64,000 bases of DNA, taken from Hofstenia miamia (lineage: Eukaryota > Xenacoelomorpha > Acoela). The stretch lies in assembly GCA_004352715.1 (NCBI GenBank), contig SCFE01000064.1, forward strand, positions 337,132-401,131. The letters are read 5' to 3'. Positions within the stretch are counted from its first letter, which is position 1; each line of letters opens with the position of its first letter. The notes under the pieces are model-generated. The model saw only the letters and a list, made by a program, of their open reading frames with translations, ran no database searches and was not told the DNA's origin. A program made the translations under genes and the position numbers. Of the stretch, positions 52,168 to 63,700 are shown one piece after another.

Positions 52168-53738
52168 ATTAGAGTTAAAGCAAAGTTATTGTTTAAACTA
52201 GTACAAAAACTACAAACTACAAATACATATATTTACAAAATATTAATAATGAAATATATATAAACTAAATTTGTGTGTGCACATGTGGGGGTTTCTAATG
52301 CTATGCAAAACTTTTGAATGTGTGTAGTACATTATTGTTGTTAAGAATGCATTTTCTAATAAAAAGGAATCTGTGCAATTTTTTTCTGAATTTCTTAAAG
52401 TTTTTTTCAAGTTAAATTTCATTGTCTAAGTTAATCCCTAACTTAGTTGCTGTGTGGGGAAACCTTTTATGATGTTTATCTATGCATACAAATTTTTGAG
52501 AATGTTCATTAAATTTAATAGATTGTTTTAAAAATGAAATCTCAGGTTGACCAAATTTGAATTTAAATAATACTGATAAGATATGCAATTGAATTTTGTA
52601 GTAAGGAGATAATGTTTTGTATTTCAGATGATATTTAGATAAATTGTCATGTTTTAGAAATTGAGTGCATTAAGAGAACAATTGAAGGTTTTAGTCAAAA
52701 GAATGCAATCCTTTGAGTTTATATTTGTAAAGAGAAATGAGCAATATTAAAAGGGTGATAAGCAGAGAGTATTTATTAATTCTTTTTGATATGTATTTTA
52801 AATATTTCTAAAATGATAAAGATACCTAACACCAGATGCCATTTTTCTAATTTTTGATATTAAGAATTGCTTGAAATTTAAATCAATAGCTTATTTTAAC
52901 ACCTAAATACTGATGGATTCAGTATGCTTTATTGGAACATGGTTTATATTAAGTCAATTTTTTATAGACTTTTGAATGTCTTAGGAGATAATATTATAAA
53001 TGGTGTTTTTTCAATATTTGCTTTCAGTTCAATATTTGTGAAATTTGTTTTTGGATTTTCAATATCATTTTGCATGTCTTTAGATGCTTTAAAAGCATTT
53101 ATATTAGTATTTATAAAACAAGTATCATCTGCATATTGATAAATTTTACAGTATATTACATTTTGGGTTATGTCATTCTCATATAGTGCAAATAGGATAG
53201 GGACCTAGAACTGTTTTCTATCTAACCCACAGTCTATAATAAATTTTGATTTTTTGCAATTAAGTATAACTTGTTGCTGTTGATTTTGACAGAAATAATA
53301 ATTATATTAATATCTTTGTTATCAAAGTTATTATACATTACTATATCTTTGAGGATGTTAAAATTCATTGCTCTAATCAAAAAGGACAACAAACTACATT
53401 AAGGTAGCATCACTGCAATACATGTATATCAGCTTCCTAATAGAACAAAGCTAAAACTCTTCTCTACTTACAAGTAATTCTTGGTCTTATATACAGTGAG
53501 TTATAAACATATTTACAAATAACAAGGTTGATTTAAAAGCACTTGCTCTGGCAAATAAATAACCAGAACTGATGTTATATTTATTAAGGGCTAAATTAGA
53601 TTTTACTTGTTCTGATTTTGATAAAATTGCATCTTGAGTGATATAAGCACTACAAAAAACCATTTAGAGAGTCACCTTTTTTAAATAGGGGACTTACATC
53701 AGATTTTTTAAAATTTCAGGAAATGTATTATCAATAAT
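52168..53738 (-). pseudogene. Decayed CR1/Jockey-like LINE reverse transcriptase
   Basis: Minus strand, same family as the LINE at 1-678. It keeps a VPYLKK-type block near 53690, the catalytic YADDT at 53121-53135, the region before the tail (FKFKFGQPEISFL), the tail KNFKKFRKKLH, the 3' UTR (AAATACATGTATTTGTAG) and the terminus CAATAACTTTGCTTTAACTC at about 52170. Many stops and frameshifts, and loss of most of the RT fingers and palm, make it inactive. Its upstream end abuts the family C Ty3/Gypsy relic at 53739. Confidence 0.8.
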
Positions 53739-53762
53739 GCAAAGCTGATCTCCACATCCAGT
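53739..53762 (-). repeat. Short piece of family C LTR joined to pol
   Basis: The segment CAAAGCTGATCTCCACATCC here is identical to an internal segment of the family C LTRs (near 31768 and 55608). It sits at the exact point where the antisense integrase frame loses similarity, so a deletion has joined pol to the middle of the 3' LTR. Confidence 0.55.
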
Positions 53763-55260
53763 GTCAGAAAATGTTGTTCATTGTGTAATAGGCATGTTGT
53801 GCACTTATTGATTATGTCCTCTGTGACTTTCCTCACTGCTGTTGTTATGAATCTTGTGTTAAAGGTTTTTTCCATTTGTGTAATTCCCAAGTGGCACTTC
53901 TTGTGTATTTTTCTTATCAATTCCCTTTTAAAGTAGTCTGGTATCGTGATTCTGTTGTTGCTAGCTTCTACATACAATAATCTATTTCTATTTATCTTCC
54001 ACTTGTACTGCTCATAGTATTCTGCCATTAATTTCAATAGTGTTGTTTGGGTTCTCTTATCTTTTTGATGATTTCACTGAGGATTATGTCATCTCTCTCT
54101 TTGTCCACTATTTCCTGTTCAGATATTTCCTCCATAATCAGTATTGGTAGGATGGCTTGGCCTTTTTTGTCCAAATTAGTTTCCATCAAACCCTCATATT
54201 CAGTATGTGGCAAGAATTGAAACTGTTTTTTCTCGCCATCCAGTTTTGCAGCATTCCTCTGATATTCTGGTAGTGATGTCCAGGAATCTTCATTGTTGTG
54301 TAGAGTGCCTTTCCTGTGCTCAATTGAGAATGTAAATTCATTCAAATATTCAATCCATCATGACACTATTCTGGACATGTTTTCAGAAATTTTTTTTAAC
54401 CTTCCCAGTGCACTGTTGTCCATGCACACTCTGAACTCTCTGCCAATTAGGAAATGTCTGAATTTCTTAATGCTCTTGATCAATGCCAGCATCTCCACTT
54501 TAGTTGATCCAAAGTTCACCTCACTTGCTCTTAATTTGTGACTAAAGAATTGTATAGGGACCTCCTTTCCATTTTTTATTTATCTCCTCTCCTTGATTGA
54601 AATTCCATTTCATGGGTAAAATATGTTCCCTCTACTTTCCTCTTCAGTTAATTGTAGTAATCTCAGTTTATCTTTTATTTGCTTAAGCTCTCCTGCTTGT
54701 AAATCATTATCTTCTATCAACTGTCTGTTTTCTCTTTCCAGTAGCTGATTCCTTTCCTGCCACTGTTGATTCTATTCTTTTGTTGGACTCAGGTAATTGT
54801 TGTGTGAGGGTTTTAATCTCATTTTGAAATAGTTTGCTCTTCTGATCTAGTTGCATTTCCATATATGATTTGATTTCATTTAAAATAATTTCGTTTTGTT
54901 GCTCCATCTGCTTAAATTTATCTGTTAAATGCTTGATTTTTGTTCTTCAAGAGTGCTTCATTTTCTTTGCTCCTTCTTTACATGTCAATTTTCTCTTGGG
55001 GGCTTGTCTCTGGGGGTGAGTGTAGAGACTGTAATTCTGTATCAGCAGATGAGTTTGCACCAGAATATGATTATGATTGTGCTGCTCTAGGGGTTACTAC
55101 CCTGGGTGCTGCTTTCTTTGCACTGCCTTTTTTTCCTTTTTTCATATTTCTTGCTTGGTTTGTAGTGGTGCCCCTTCTTGATCACGATTCTGGGATCTTG
55201 TTGAAGAGCACTGATTTGGGTTTAGGTAACTCTCATTGTTGACTAGTTTACTTTTCATGT
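53763..55260 (-). pseudogene. Family C Ty3/Gypsy relic, gag coiled coil joined to RNase H and integrase start
   Basis: Read on the minus strand. A glutamine/lysine-rich coiled-coil gag segment (about 54960-54700) passes, after a deletion, straight into RNase H (VPIQFFSHKLRASE, KVEMLAL, the catalytic-aspartate region as CMDNSALG; about 54570-54400). Then come LNEFTFSIEHRKGTLHNN at about 54345-54290 and the integrase zinc finger (HKKCHLGI and NKCTTC, about 53920-53790). Capsid, nucleocapsid, protease and RT are missing. The protein is closer to families A and B than to other Ty3/Gypsy groups I know, but distinct. Confidence 0.8.
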
Positions 55261-55431
55261 AGTTATCCTGTTGCTTAACTTCCACTCATACTCATAGATC
55301 TTGTAACAGTGTGCAGATTGTTCAACTGAATGTTTCTTTTAATCAAAAGAAATGCCATGTGTTCTGAGAAGAAACAACTATTTTAAATCAGTTAAGTAAA
55401 AGAAGTATTTTTCCAAAGGTTGTTGTTCTTG

Positions 55432-55447
55432 GCTGTCACAGTTGCCA
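55432..55447 (-). promoter_or_regulatory. Decayed primer binding site of family C
   Basis: On the minus strand TGGCAACTGTGACAGC follows the LTR end ...GATGTTACA directly. It matches the family A tRNA-Arg-type site TGGCGACCGTGACAGG at 13 of 16 positions. This fixes the strand of the element and of its LTR. Confidence 0.6.
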
Positions 55448-56146
55448 TGTAACATCCTCTACCAGGCATTATTACTGTTCATCCTTTGTTACTCTATAAC
55501 ATTGGTTGCAAATTTCTGTTAATGTAACATAACTAGATTTAAATATTCACTATTTAGATGACAAAGCCATACAGCATTTTCTCCACTGATCAGTAATGGG
55601 CTTCTGCCCAAAGCTGATCTCCACATCCAGTTTCACTTGTTTACCAATGATCCATTTGGTTGAGTTAAACCTCTCAGCTCAATGATGTAACTCATGTGTA
55701 CCCTATCCTAGCTCAGTGTATACTCAAGATAATTTGGATCTAAAATAGTATAGATATAATTCATAGGTTTTGGTCATCCAACCATATTTCAAGTCTATTA
55801 ATTTTATTACATGTACTAAATGATTGATAGTCAACTAAACAAGAGAAAAACCCCTATACCTAACATAAGTGCACTTTCATGATCTGGCACAAAGATCCTA
55901 GAATCAATCTTGTGATGGATTCAGACCACTACTAAACACAACTCATTTAGCTTAACCATATCAATAGAACAAAGTAAGAATTCTGAATAAAATTCTTTCT
56001 CAATTGCTTACAGTGTCTTAAGTCTATTTATAGAAATTTTGAAAAGCTCCTCTTGATTTCAAATTTAAACTCTTTGTCTGCCACTATGGCAGCTAAAAAT
56101 AATGGAAGTGATTTCACTCCTTCAGTTTTGCCAAAAGTATTATTAT
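55448..56146 (-). repeat. 5' LTR of the antisense family C element
   Basis: Plus-strand view starts TGTAACATCCTCTACCAGGC and shares long blocks with 31561-32290 and 44211-45010. The minus-strand end ...GGATGTTACA adjoins the primer binding site. The other boundary is unclear because the family B LTR fragment begins at 56147 with no gap. Confidence 0.6.
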
Positions 56147-56219
56147 TGTAGAGTCACTTGGGGATTTTGTCGATTTTATTCTTTTATAACTTTACTTTGT
56201 ATTATTGCGTCACCATGAC
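56147..56219 (+). repeat. Family B LTR start, 73-base fragment
   Basis: TGTAGAGTCACTTGGGGATTTTG and following bases match the LTR at 57483 up to CACCATGAC, then switch directly into ORF3 coding sequence. The rest of the LTR, gag, pol and the first two thirds of ORF3 are deleted between. Confidence 0.75.
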
Positions 56220-57464
56220 AAGCATATTTTAATGGTCGAGCATGACCCGAGTGAATTTTTAGACAATCTTACAGTGAAGCAGAGAGTCCTGGTCGACAGT
56301 TGTGATAAAGATGTCCTCTCGTTGATGAAGTGGTGTCTTACGGAAATGTTTACCAAGGAGGAGTTAGTCATCTTACAATCTCCAGGGCGACACATTGCTC
56401 TGGATGTAGAATGCACTACTTCACACATACGAATCTCTACTCAGCAGATTGAACGTTTATGACAAAAGGGATTACGAGGAAAATTCTGGGATACCATCAA
56501 GGACGCCCGTATAAATTATCCCGTGACAATAGGAACCACCACCTTAGCTTCTCAGTCAAATTTCAGTGAGTTGGAGAAGAAGATCGACACGTCAAATCTT
56601 TTGTGTATCCCGCCACCTACCATAGAAACCCCGCTAATTCAGCCGAAATGGAAGGTACGAAAACCAAAAAAGAGGGTCGCCGCTCAGTTATCTGATCAGA
56701 TAAATTTTGTCAATAGTAAGTCAGAAGCTGTCAAAGCCAGTAGAACAGGCGAATATAAAACTGTGTGAGAGAAACTCATCACAGGAGGAAATGCCGAGCA
56801 TGTATTCATCGATGGCAAGTTAACTATAACTGATATTTTTATGCGGGGACTACTGATTCACACACAATTACAAGCGATACAAGAAAAACTCGCCACACTG
56901 CAGCCGTGTATTCTTATCCTCTTCCAGGCTGCCGGAGATCTAATGTGGATCAATAATGTTGAAACAGTGACCTAGTACTATGACGTTACAAAGAGAACTG
57001 AAATTATCACAATGATTCAAGCCAACATATCAAATCCAGACGAGATGACATTAAGTCAAGAGTACTGCTAGCTATTTGTAGATCATGCAACCACCATGGG
57101 GTCTCTCCAACAAGTCTTCCTGAATTTTTACCCTGATACCGAGATTATCGCTGATGATGCTCATACGTTTGACACCAATACGATGATGACATTGATGTTC
57201 TCACTCAAAGGCCTTCGGCTTTACAAACAGTTCAATGACACATTTACCAGATGGTTGAACAATCTTCAGAGGAATTGTCCAGTTAGCAATCACATGCCTA
57301 CCATCAAATTTCTACAGCTGAAAGACGAGATACTGATGCAAATAACGCAAGAGGCAAGTTACACGGAAGTCACAACATGGGATGGTGAACTCGCTACCAA
57401 GATGATTGTGGCTACACAAAATATCGTTTCTGGGCCAGCCCTTCAACTACTAGCCGAAAATTAA
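56220..57464 (+). pseudogene. Family B ORF3, C-terminal third
   Basis: Aligns with roughly residues 860-1250 of the family A ORF3: FTKEELVI, IALDVECTTSHIRIS, FWDTIKDARINYPVTIGTTT, CIPPPTIETPLIQPKW, VFIDGKLTITD, YYDVTKRTEIITM, IADDAHTF, MTLMFSLKGLRLYK. In-frame stops at about 56461, 56766, 56974 and 57069 break it; several look like C-to-T changes (TGA from CGA, TAG from CAG). It ends at TAA (57462-57464) with the polypurine tract immediately after, as in family A. In the SGNH-like region the GIND of family A is AAGD here, while D-x-x-H is kept (DDAH). Confidence 0.85.
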
Positions 57465-57471
57465 TTTGAGC

Positions 57472-57480
57472 AAGGGGGGG
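57472..57480 (+). promoter_or_regulatory. Polypurine tract of family B
   Basis: AAGGGGGGG, two bases before the LTR start at 57483 and seven after the ORF3 stop. Confidence 0.75.
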
Positions 57481-57482
57481 CG

Positions 57483-58533
57483 TGTAGAGTCACTCAGAGA
57501 TTTTGTTGATTTTATTCTTTTATAACTTTACTTTGTATTATTACGTCACCATGACGTTATTAGCTAGTTTCGATCTTAGTTTGCTGTTATTAATTTGATG
57601 TCCCCTCAATGGTGCTGATTGTTGCTCAAATTTAATTTTACAAGGGAAACAGAATTTGATCATGTTAAACTATGTTGACATCTGAAGTATTGTAAACAAA
57701 GGCAGGTAATGATTAAACAATTGTATAAAACCTGAGGAAACTGTAGCGATAGCTTAATAGATNNNNNNNNNNNNNNNNNNNNNNNNNNNNNNNNNNNNNN
57801 NNNNNNNNNNNNNNNNNNNNNNNNNNNNNNNNNNNNNNNNNNNNNNNNNNNNNNNNNNNNNNNNNNNNNNNNNNNNNNNNNNNNNNNNNNNNNNNNNNNN
57901 NNNNTTTTTACCGTTGTATTTTTTATTTATTTATTATCTTGATGAAACTTATTGCTTAAGATCAGCGTGAATTCGGGAGTTCTTTCACTAGCATGGGGCG
58001 ACAAGTTGCTTCTGGGGGTCTGTTGATTACCCAGTCCGAATTGTGGACTCACTAAGTTATGCATATGGTTATGTGTAAGGAAATAATAAATCTCTCTTTC
58101 TTAATTCAACACGTACATGCATTTATAAAACCTAACACTGTGATGATACCATGCCGTGGGCTAGCACGAATATCTGGCAATTACAGATTATTTAATAGTG
58201 AGCTGAGAGATAACAATGAAAATGAGAGTCTGTATTTTCTGAATTGAGATAGAAATTAAGCAAGTGAGACAAATAGGGTAGCACCAGTCAATAGGTTAAG
58301 CACTTTACTTTTGGATGCTCCGCTTCAGCTGGAAGCCATAGGAATTGGTCATCTTGGATTTTACCTAAAGTAGTTTTGTTACTTGGATGAATTACCAATG
58401 TTACATCTATATGTTATAAATTCTGTGTTACTCCTTTTTCCGGAATCCTGGCTGTTATGTAAACACTATTCAAACCTTCTGTGGAGTCAATTAAGTTTCT
58501 AGTTAAGTTTCCCTACCAGCCAACGATTCTACA
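57483..58533 (+). repeat. Family B LTR shared by two element fragments
   Basis: Starts TGTAGAGTCACTCAG and ends CGATTCTACA (TG...CA). A polypurine tract lies on its left and a primer binding site on its right, so the same LTR serves as 3' LTR of the ORF3 fragment and 5' LTR of the gag-pol copy. It includes a 142-N gap (57763-57904). The 62-codon frame at 58059-58247 is probably chance. Confidence 0.85.
57763..57904. other. Assembly gap of 142 N
   Basis: Estimated-size gap inside the family B LTR. Confidence 0.95.
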
Positions 58534-58549
58534 TGGGGACCGTGACAGG
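58534..58549 (+). promoter_or_regulatory. Primer binding site, tRNA-Arg type, family B copy 3
   Basis: TGGGGACCGTGACAGG differs from the family A site at one base. It is followed by AACGCTGACGTGAT, whose CTGACGTGAT completes the tRNA-Trp-type site of the copy at 25239 if 12 bases (58542-58553) are removed. Confidence 0.65.
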
Positions 58550-58944
58550 AACGCTGACGTGATAACTGGTTAATCTTGTTGTTTTCTTTCAATGGTTTGG
58601 TTGTGAGTTGGTTTTCGTTTTGGTGCGAATCAGCTGGGATAGTTGTTTCCCCTGATCACTGTGAGACTTCAGAGAAAGTTACCTATCAATGTATTCATTA
58701 ACTTCCTCACCTTGAAGGATGGCGACGAAGCTTTTGTGTTTCTTATTTGGCTGATGTCAACTGTTAAATTTCTTGTTTGTTTTACTTTTTTCTAGTGCTT
58801 CTTTGCGTTGGATTTATTACCAAGTATTGCCGTGTTCATTTCTTCCCTTTTTGGTTACCCCTTTTATGTGCTTTTCGTTCCTGTGTGTGTGGGAGTACTC
58901 CCATTGTCAGTTCTAGAAATTGTTGTTTTGTTTTCTAAAGTCTA
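58550..58944. other. Untranslated leader of family B copy 3
   Basis: About 400 bases between the primer binding site and the gag ATG; no frame. It would hold the packaging signal in an active element. Confidence 0.5.
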
Positions 58945-60738
58945 ATGGATTCTAGTTCTAGTCGTACTGTAATTTATTCCCCTACTTTTGGGACTTCTCC
59001 TATTTGGAGTGTCCCCTGTGCAAGCATTGGTAACCAGGACGTTACCCCTTGTACCATTGGATCATTACTTAATTTTTCTCAACCTTCTTCTCCGATTACC
59101 CAACGGATGGATGATATGGATGATCACAATGCCGCCACTATTCCGTACAGCAATGCAAACTCAATGAGTATGAGTCCATCATTCCATAGAAATGCGCGAC
59201 ATGTGCTAAACTCTCAGAATGCTCCACCAATTCCAATGCGTCCTCGCAGTTATGTCAGTGGTCATGAGCAGCAGTCTATGCCTCATTTCGATGCGCACAT
59301 CACTGAGATCGAGCATTTGAAGGAAGAGTTGTCACAACAGGTAGCTCTAAGGATGGAGAGTGAATGCCAGGTTGAATCTCTACAAGCCAAAATTAACACC
59401 CAACATGTGGCATATCAATGGATGGAGTGACCGATGTTGGAATCAACCTTCGCTCTGGAATTACAAATCCACGAGTTAAAGAGTGCTATTAACAACTCCA
59501 ATTGTCCAGAGGAGACGTCACCTAACCAAAACCATGATGAATATGTTACCCATGTTGTGTTGAATGAAGCCTTAGACGAATTAGCCGAGAGAATTATCGG
59601 TAGAGTGGTCCAGCTCGTGGGCGTGAGCCAACCTCCTCCAGCTGTTCCTTTGTGTGGAGTGTCTTCTTCTATACCTTCTTCTACTCCTCCTTCACACAGT
59701 CAACCTACCTTCACTCAGGCCGCTCTTACGCAACTATCCACTTTAACTACTGGAGCCACTCCTCAAACAGGCTATGTTCAGTCGTTTCCCGACCCAGTGA
59801 GCACCATTGTCATTCCTGAATGCAAGGAGCAACATGTGAGTGATACCAGTCCGTTCAATGAAAAAGCCGGTTCTAAATATCAGCCAAGATATCACAAGTC
59901 AATTCTTCCTCTTGAGTCCAATGGACAGGTACAATTATTTAGTAAGCATTCTGTTCTAACTAAATTCACTGGGCAAATTGATGCCATGTCGCAGTCTTTT
60001 GACGAATGGTTTTTTCTGTTTGAATTGATCATGAAGCAACACAAAAATTCGCAGGAGACCGCTGTGTTGCAGTTCCCCTTATATCACAGTGGATTGGCAT
60101 ACAACCAATACATGATGCTCGACTGGGGCATCAAAGCTGATTATCAGTTGTTGGTGGGTTTTTTTGAGGATCACTACTGAGCGCCGCACATCAAACATCA
60201 GTACAAGACACTATTGCGTGATATGTCTTTTAAATTCGGCGATGATATCCGCAACTATATCACCCAGGTTGAACGCCTGTTCCATTTGAGCAGTCTTTCC
60301 AGAGAATATTCTAAGCACAATCTATTCTCTTACATCTGCAGAGGTTTTCCTTCATCAATAAGAAACCTGCTGGAAGTTCAATGCAATCCTGAGGATAGCC
60401 TCCATCAGATTATCTGCAAAGCCATTAGTGTGGTTTACATGCTTCAGAATTCGCAACGCATCAATAATGATATTACTAAATTCTCCGGTATGTCTGGAAC
60501 GAAGAATTTTGAGTTTAGGAAGCCTGCCCCTGTCAAAAAGGTGTTCGATTTATCATCAGTAAGATGTTACACATGCGGAGAGAAGGGACATCTAAAATCC
60601 CAGTGCAAGGCCAAAGTACAGCTTGTTGCTGACGGTGAAGGCTTTATTGTCAAAAAACCCCTTACCGAATCTTTGTGTGTTGACAATCTTGTTGATTTAG
60701 AACCTGATCATCCAACTACGTCTCAAGATTTAAATTAG
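58945..60738 (+). pseudogene. gag: Family B gag with two in-frame TGA stops
   Basis: One frame throughout, from ATG at 58945 to TAG at 60736-60738 (597 codons), interrupted by TGA at 59428-59430 and 60178-60180. The N-terminal part is rich in serine and proline, with a predicted coiled coil at about residues 112-180. A capsid region begins TKFTGQIDAMSQSFDEW (about 59958) and includes GLAYNQYMMLD and YITQVERLFHLS. A CX2CX4HX4C knuckle (CYTCGEKGHLKSQC) is at about 60565-60606. The gag is longer than in family A and has a 411-nt gap from the LTR. Only two point mutations separate it from an open frame, so its decay is recent. Confidence 0.85.
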
Positions 60739-60770
60739 TTGGAGCGCCACCTCCTGTAAAACGTGCACAA
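60729..60770 (+). promoter_or_regulatory. -1 frameshift signal, family B copy
   Basis: TTTAAAT at 60729-60735 (T TTA AAT in the gag frame) directly precedes the gag TAG. The -1 frame is open and reads GAPPPVKRA, as in family A, before diverging. A short GGAG-N6-CTCC hairpin just downstream is common to both families. Confidence 0.7.
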
Positions 60771-63700
60771 GGTCACAACGTACTAGTTATAACTCAGTTA
60801 ATTAGAAAGAACTTAATACCTGTTGAGATGAATGGTAATATCTTTAATGCCACAGTGGATACTGGAGCTGCTGCCTCCAAAAAATTTAAGAGTGCTGTAA
60901 AGAATTGTGCTTAAATCGAGATCAGGAAGCAACGCAATTAGCTACGATCCCTGAGAATGAAGCTATTTTTGACTTGGACGAACCCATATTTCTCAAACCC
61001 AAGCATTGGACTTGAGTCACTGTGTCTTCGGATGCCAGTATTAATAAGGACATTATGATCTCAGGGCATAGAGGCAAGTATATACGTGGAGTCTCTTTTT
61101 CGCCCGATGTGTGCAAAGTAACAAGAGGGAAGACGTATGTCACTGTTCTCAATGGATTGACTTCTTCTGTCAAGATTGGGGTTTCCCAATTACAATTAGT
61201 AGGAGTGCCGGTGAGAGTTGAAAATATCCCAGTCACTTGTTTACCGATATGTACCGCCGTGCATGATCTAGAAGCTCCTGTAAGTCCAGTAAAAGTACCA
61301 ACAGTCACCGAAAATTCTCATCCGCACTTAAATCAAAAGGAGAGAAAATCTTTGGTATCTTTGCTTTATAGTAAGCACGATGTATTTAACTATGGTACCA
61401 TTAGTGTCGGTCAGGCATTAGGTGAGGAGCACATGATTGAATTGAAACATGATCGCCCAATCCGGCTGCCAGTACACTGTGTGCCAGAAAATTTAAAACT
61501 TGAATATGAGAAGATCTTGAGTGACCTAATTGAAAGCGGAATAATACAAGGAAGTAACAGCCCCTATGCTGCTCCCACTGTGTTCATTCGCCAAGGCAAG
61601 AAGTATGGGCTGTGCATTGATGTTCGTAAGCTAAATGATATCACGGTTAAGGACGCGTATCCCTTGCCAAGAATAGAATATCTCCTCTACGATGCTAGTA
61701 AATATAAATTTTTCTCATGCCTAGACTTATGCAAAGCTTACTGGCAGGTACCCATGCGCCCTTCTGACATCTCAAAGACCGCCTTCATTACCCCTTACGG
61801 GTTATACAAATGGAAGTATATGGCCTTTGGCCTATGCAATGCGCCAGCTACATTCCAGCAGTATGTCACTAAAGTCCTCAAAGATGGTGAGAACCTTCTT
61901 GAGCCCGGCATCTCAGCGTATATCAATGACATTTTAGTTGCAAGCAACACCTTCGAAGAACACTTAGATAAGCTCGGTCGAACCTTGGATCTATTACAAA
62001 AAGCCGGACTCAAAGTAAACAGAACAAAGTGCGTGTTAGTTCAGACAAAAGTAATTTTTCTTGGTCGCGTCATCGAACCTGGAAAGATTTCGATAAAAAA
62101 ATAATGCGAAAGATTTCTTAGATAAGATTGAAATACCACGGACTCGCCGGGATGTTCAGCACTTGATGGGTTTTCTCAATTATTAAGGGATGTTCATTCC
62201 AGACCTCACTGATAAAACAAGAATGATTTCGAATTTGTTAAAAAAGTCTGTCGATTTCAAATGGACCTGGCAAGAACAGGAAGCTCTTGATGGAATCAAA
62301 ATAGAACTTAAGGAAATACCATCCTTGAACACCCCTGATTACACGAAAGATTTTATAATTGATTGTGATGCTAGTGCTGTTACTATTAGCGGGATCCTCA
62401 GCCAGGACATTAATGGAGTCGAAAGTCCTGTGCAGTACTTTAGCAGAAAACTCAGAGCATCAGAGAAGAACTATGGCGCAACTAAGTGTGAAATGCTCGC
62501 ATTAGTCGAGTCCTTGAAGAAGTTCCGCTACTTTATACTTGGCCGCAAATTTTCTGTTCGAACCGCCAACAGCGCACTTGCTTGGTTAAAGAAATTCAGT
62601 GGCGATAAATCGAACTTTGTTGCAAGGTGGATTGAATACTTAAATGATTTCTCCTTCACCATTAAACATCGTCCTGGCAAACTACACTTGAACGCAGATT
62701 ATTGGACGGCTCTTCTGAGCTACAAACGCGATCTTAAAAAACCAGATGGGAAAAAGTTCCTTTTTTGTTTATCCCCCATACAGAGTATCAGTTGATACCC
62801 AAAATTAATGCTGACTGAAACGGAAAGCCTATTCTTACCACACTTATGAGAGAGGAAATTTCGGAAGAAGAAATCATTCATTACCAACATTGTGATTGGA
62901 TACTGGACCAGATAATGAAGAGGATGGGGGATCCGTATTTCCCTACATCCCCAGAAGTAAATCAATATTTCCATCACTATAACTGGCATGTGACTGATAA
63001 AGGTTTGTTATAGGCAAAAAGCAAGCACAACAATCGCCTAGCTATCCCTGAGTACTTCAAATGAGATCTGGTGCGTAGAGTTCACGAACAAGGTCACCTT
63101 GGCATTCTCCAAACCAAGAAAACTTTCAATTCAAGATATGTGACCACCGGGATACGCACTACTGTGACATACATTATTGATAAATGTAAGAAATGTCTAT
63201 TAAACAACATCCACCACTTTCCTCAACAATGAGCTGAGATGGAATCGCGATCTGCAGAAAGTCCTAATGAGCTAGTACATGTTGATTTAGAACAACTGTC
63301 AAAAGATGACGAGGGCTTTCAGTATTTACTTGTAATGGTGGACCACTTCACCAAGTTTGCCCGTATAGTTCCTTTAAGCAGTACAACTGCTGAGGTGGTA
63401 GCTGAAAAAATCCTTAAAGAGTGGATCTTAAAATATGGGCCAATGCGCAAATTAGTTTCAGACAGAGGTCCGCAGTTTGAAAGTAACCTTTTACACGCTT
63501 TGATGAATGAATTGGAAGTAATTCACGAGTTAACAACAGCTTACCATCATCAAGCCAATGGGTTGGTGGAAAGGTTGAATCGAACCCTCATTAAATTGAT
63601 CTGGGTAGCATTGTCCCTAGCCGCCGGGAAACAATGGTGACGAATTGTGGAATGTGTCAAGTATTTTTATAATACGTTGGTTCATACAACAACTGGTATT

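Noticed and set aside
59428-60180. In-frame TGA codons in family B gag as programmed readthrough or a variant genetic code
   Set aside because: Host and family A genes show no use of TGA as sense, the copy has other inactivating lesions including a lost RT aspartate, and C-to-T decay explains several of its stops.
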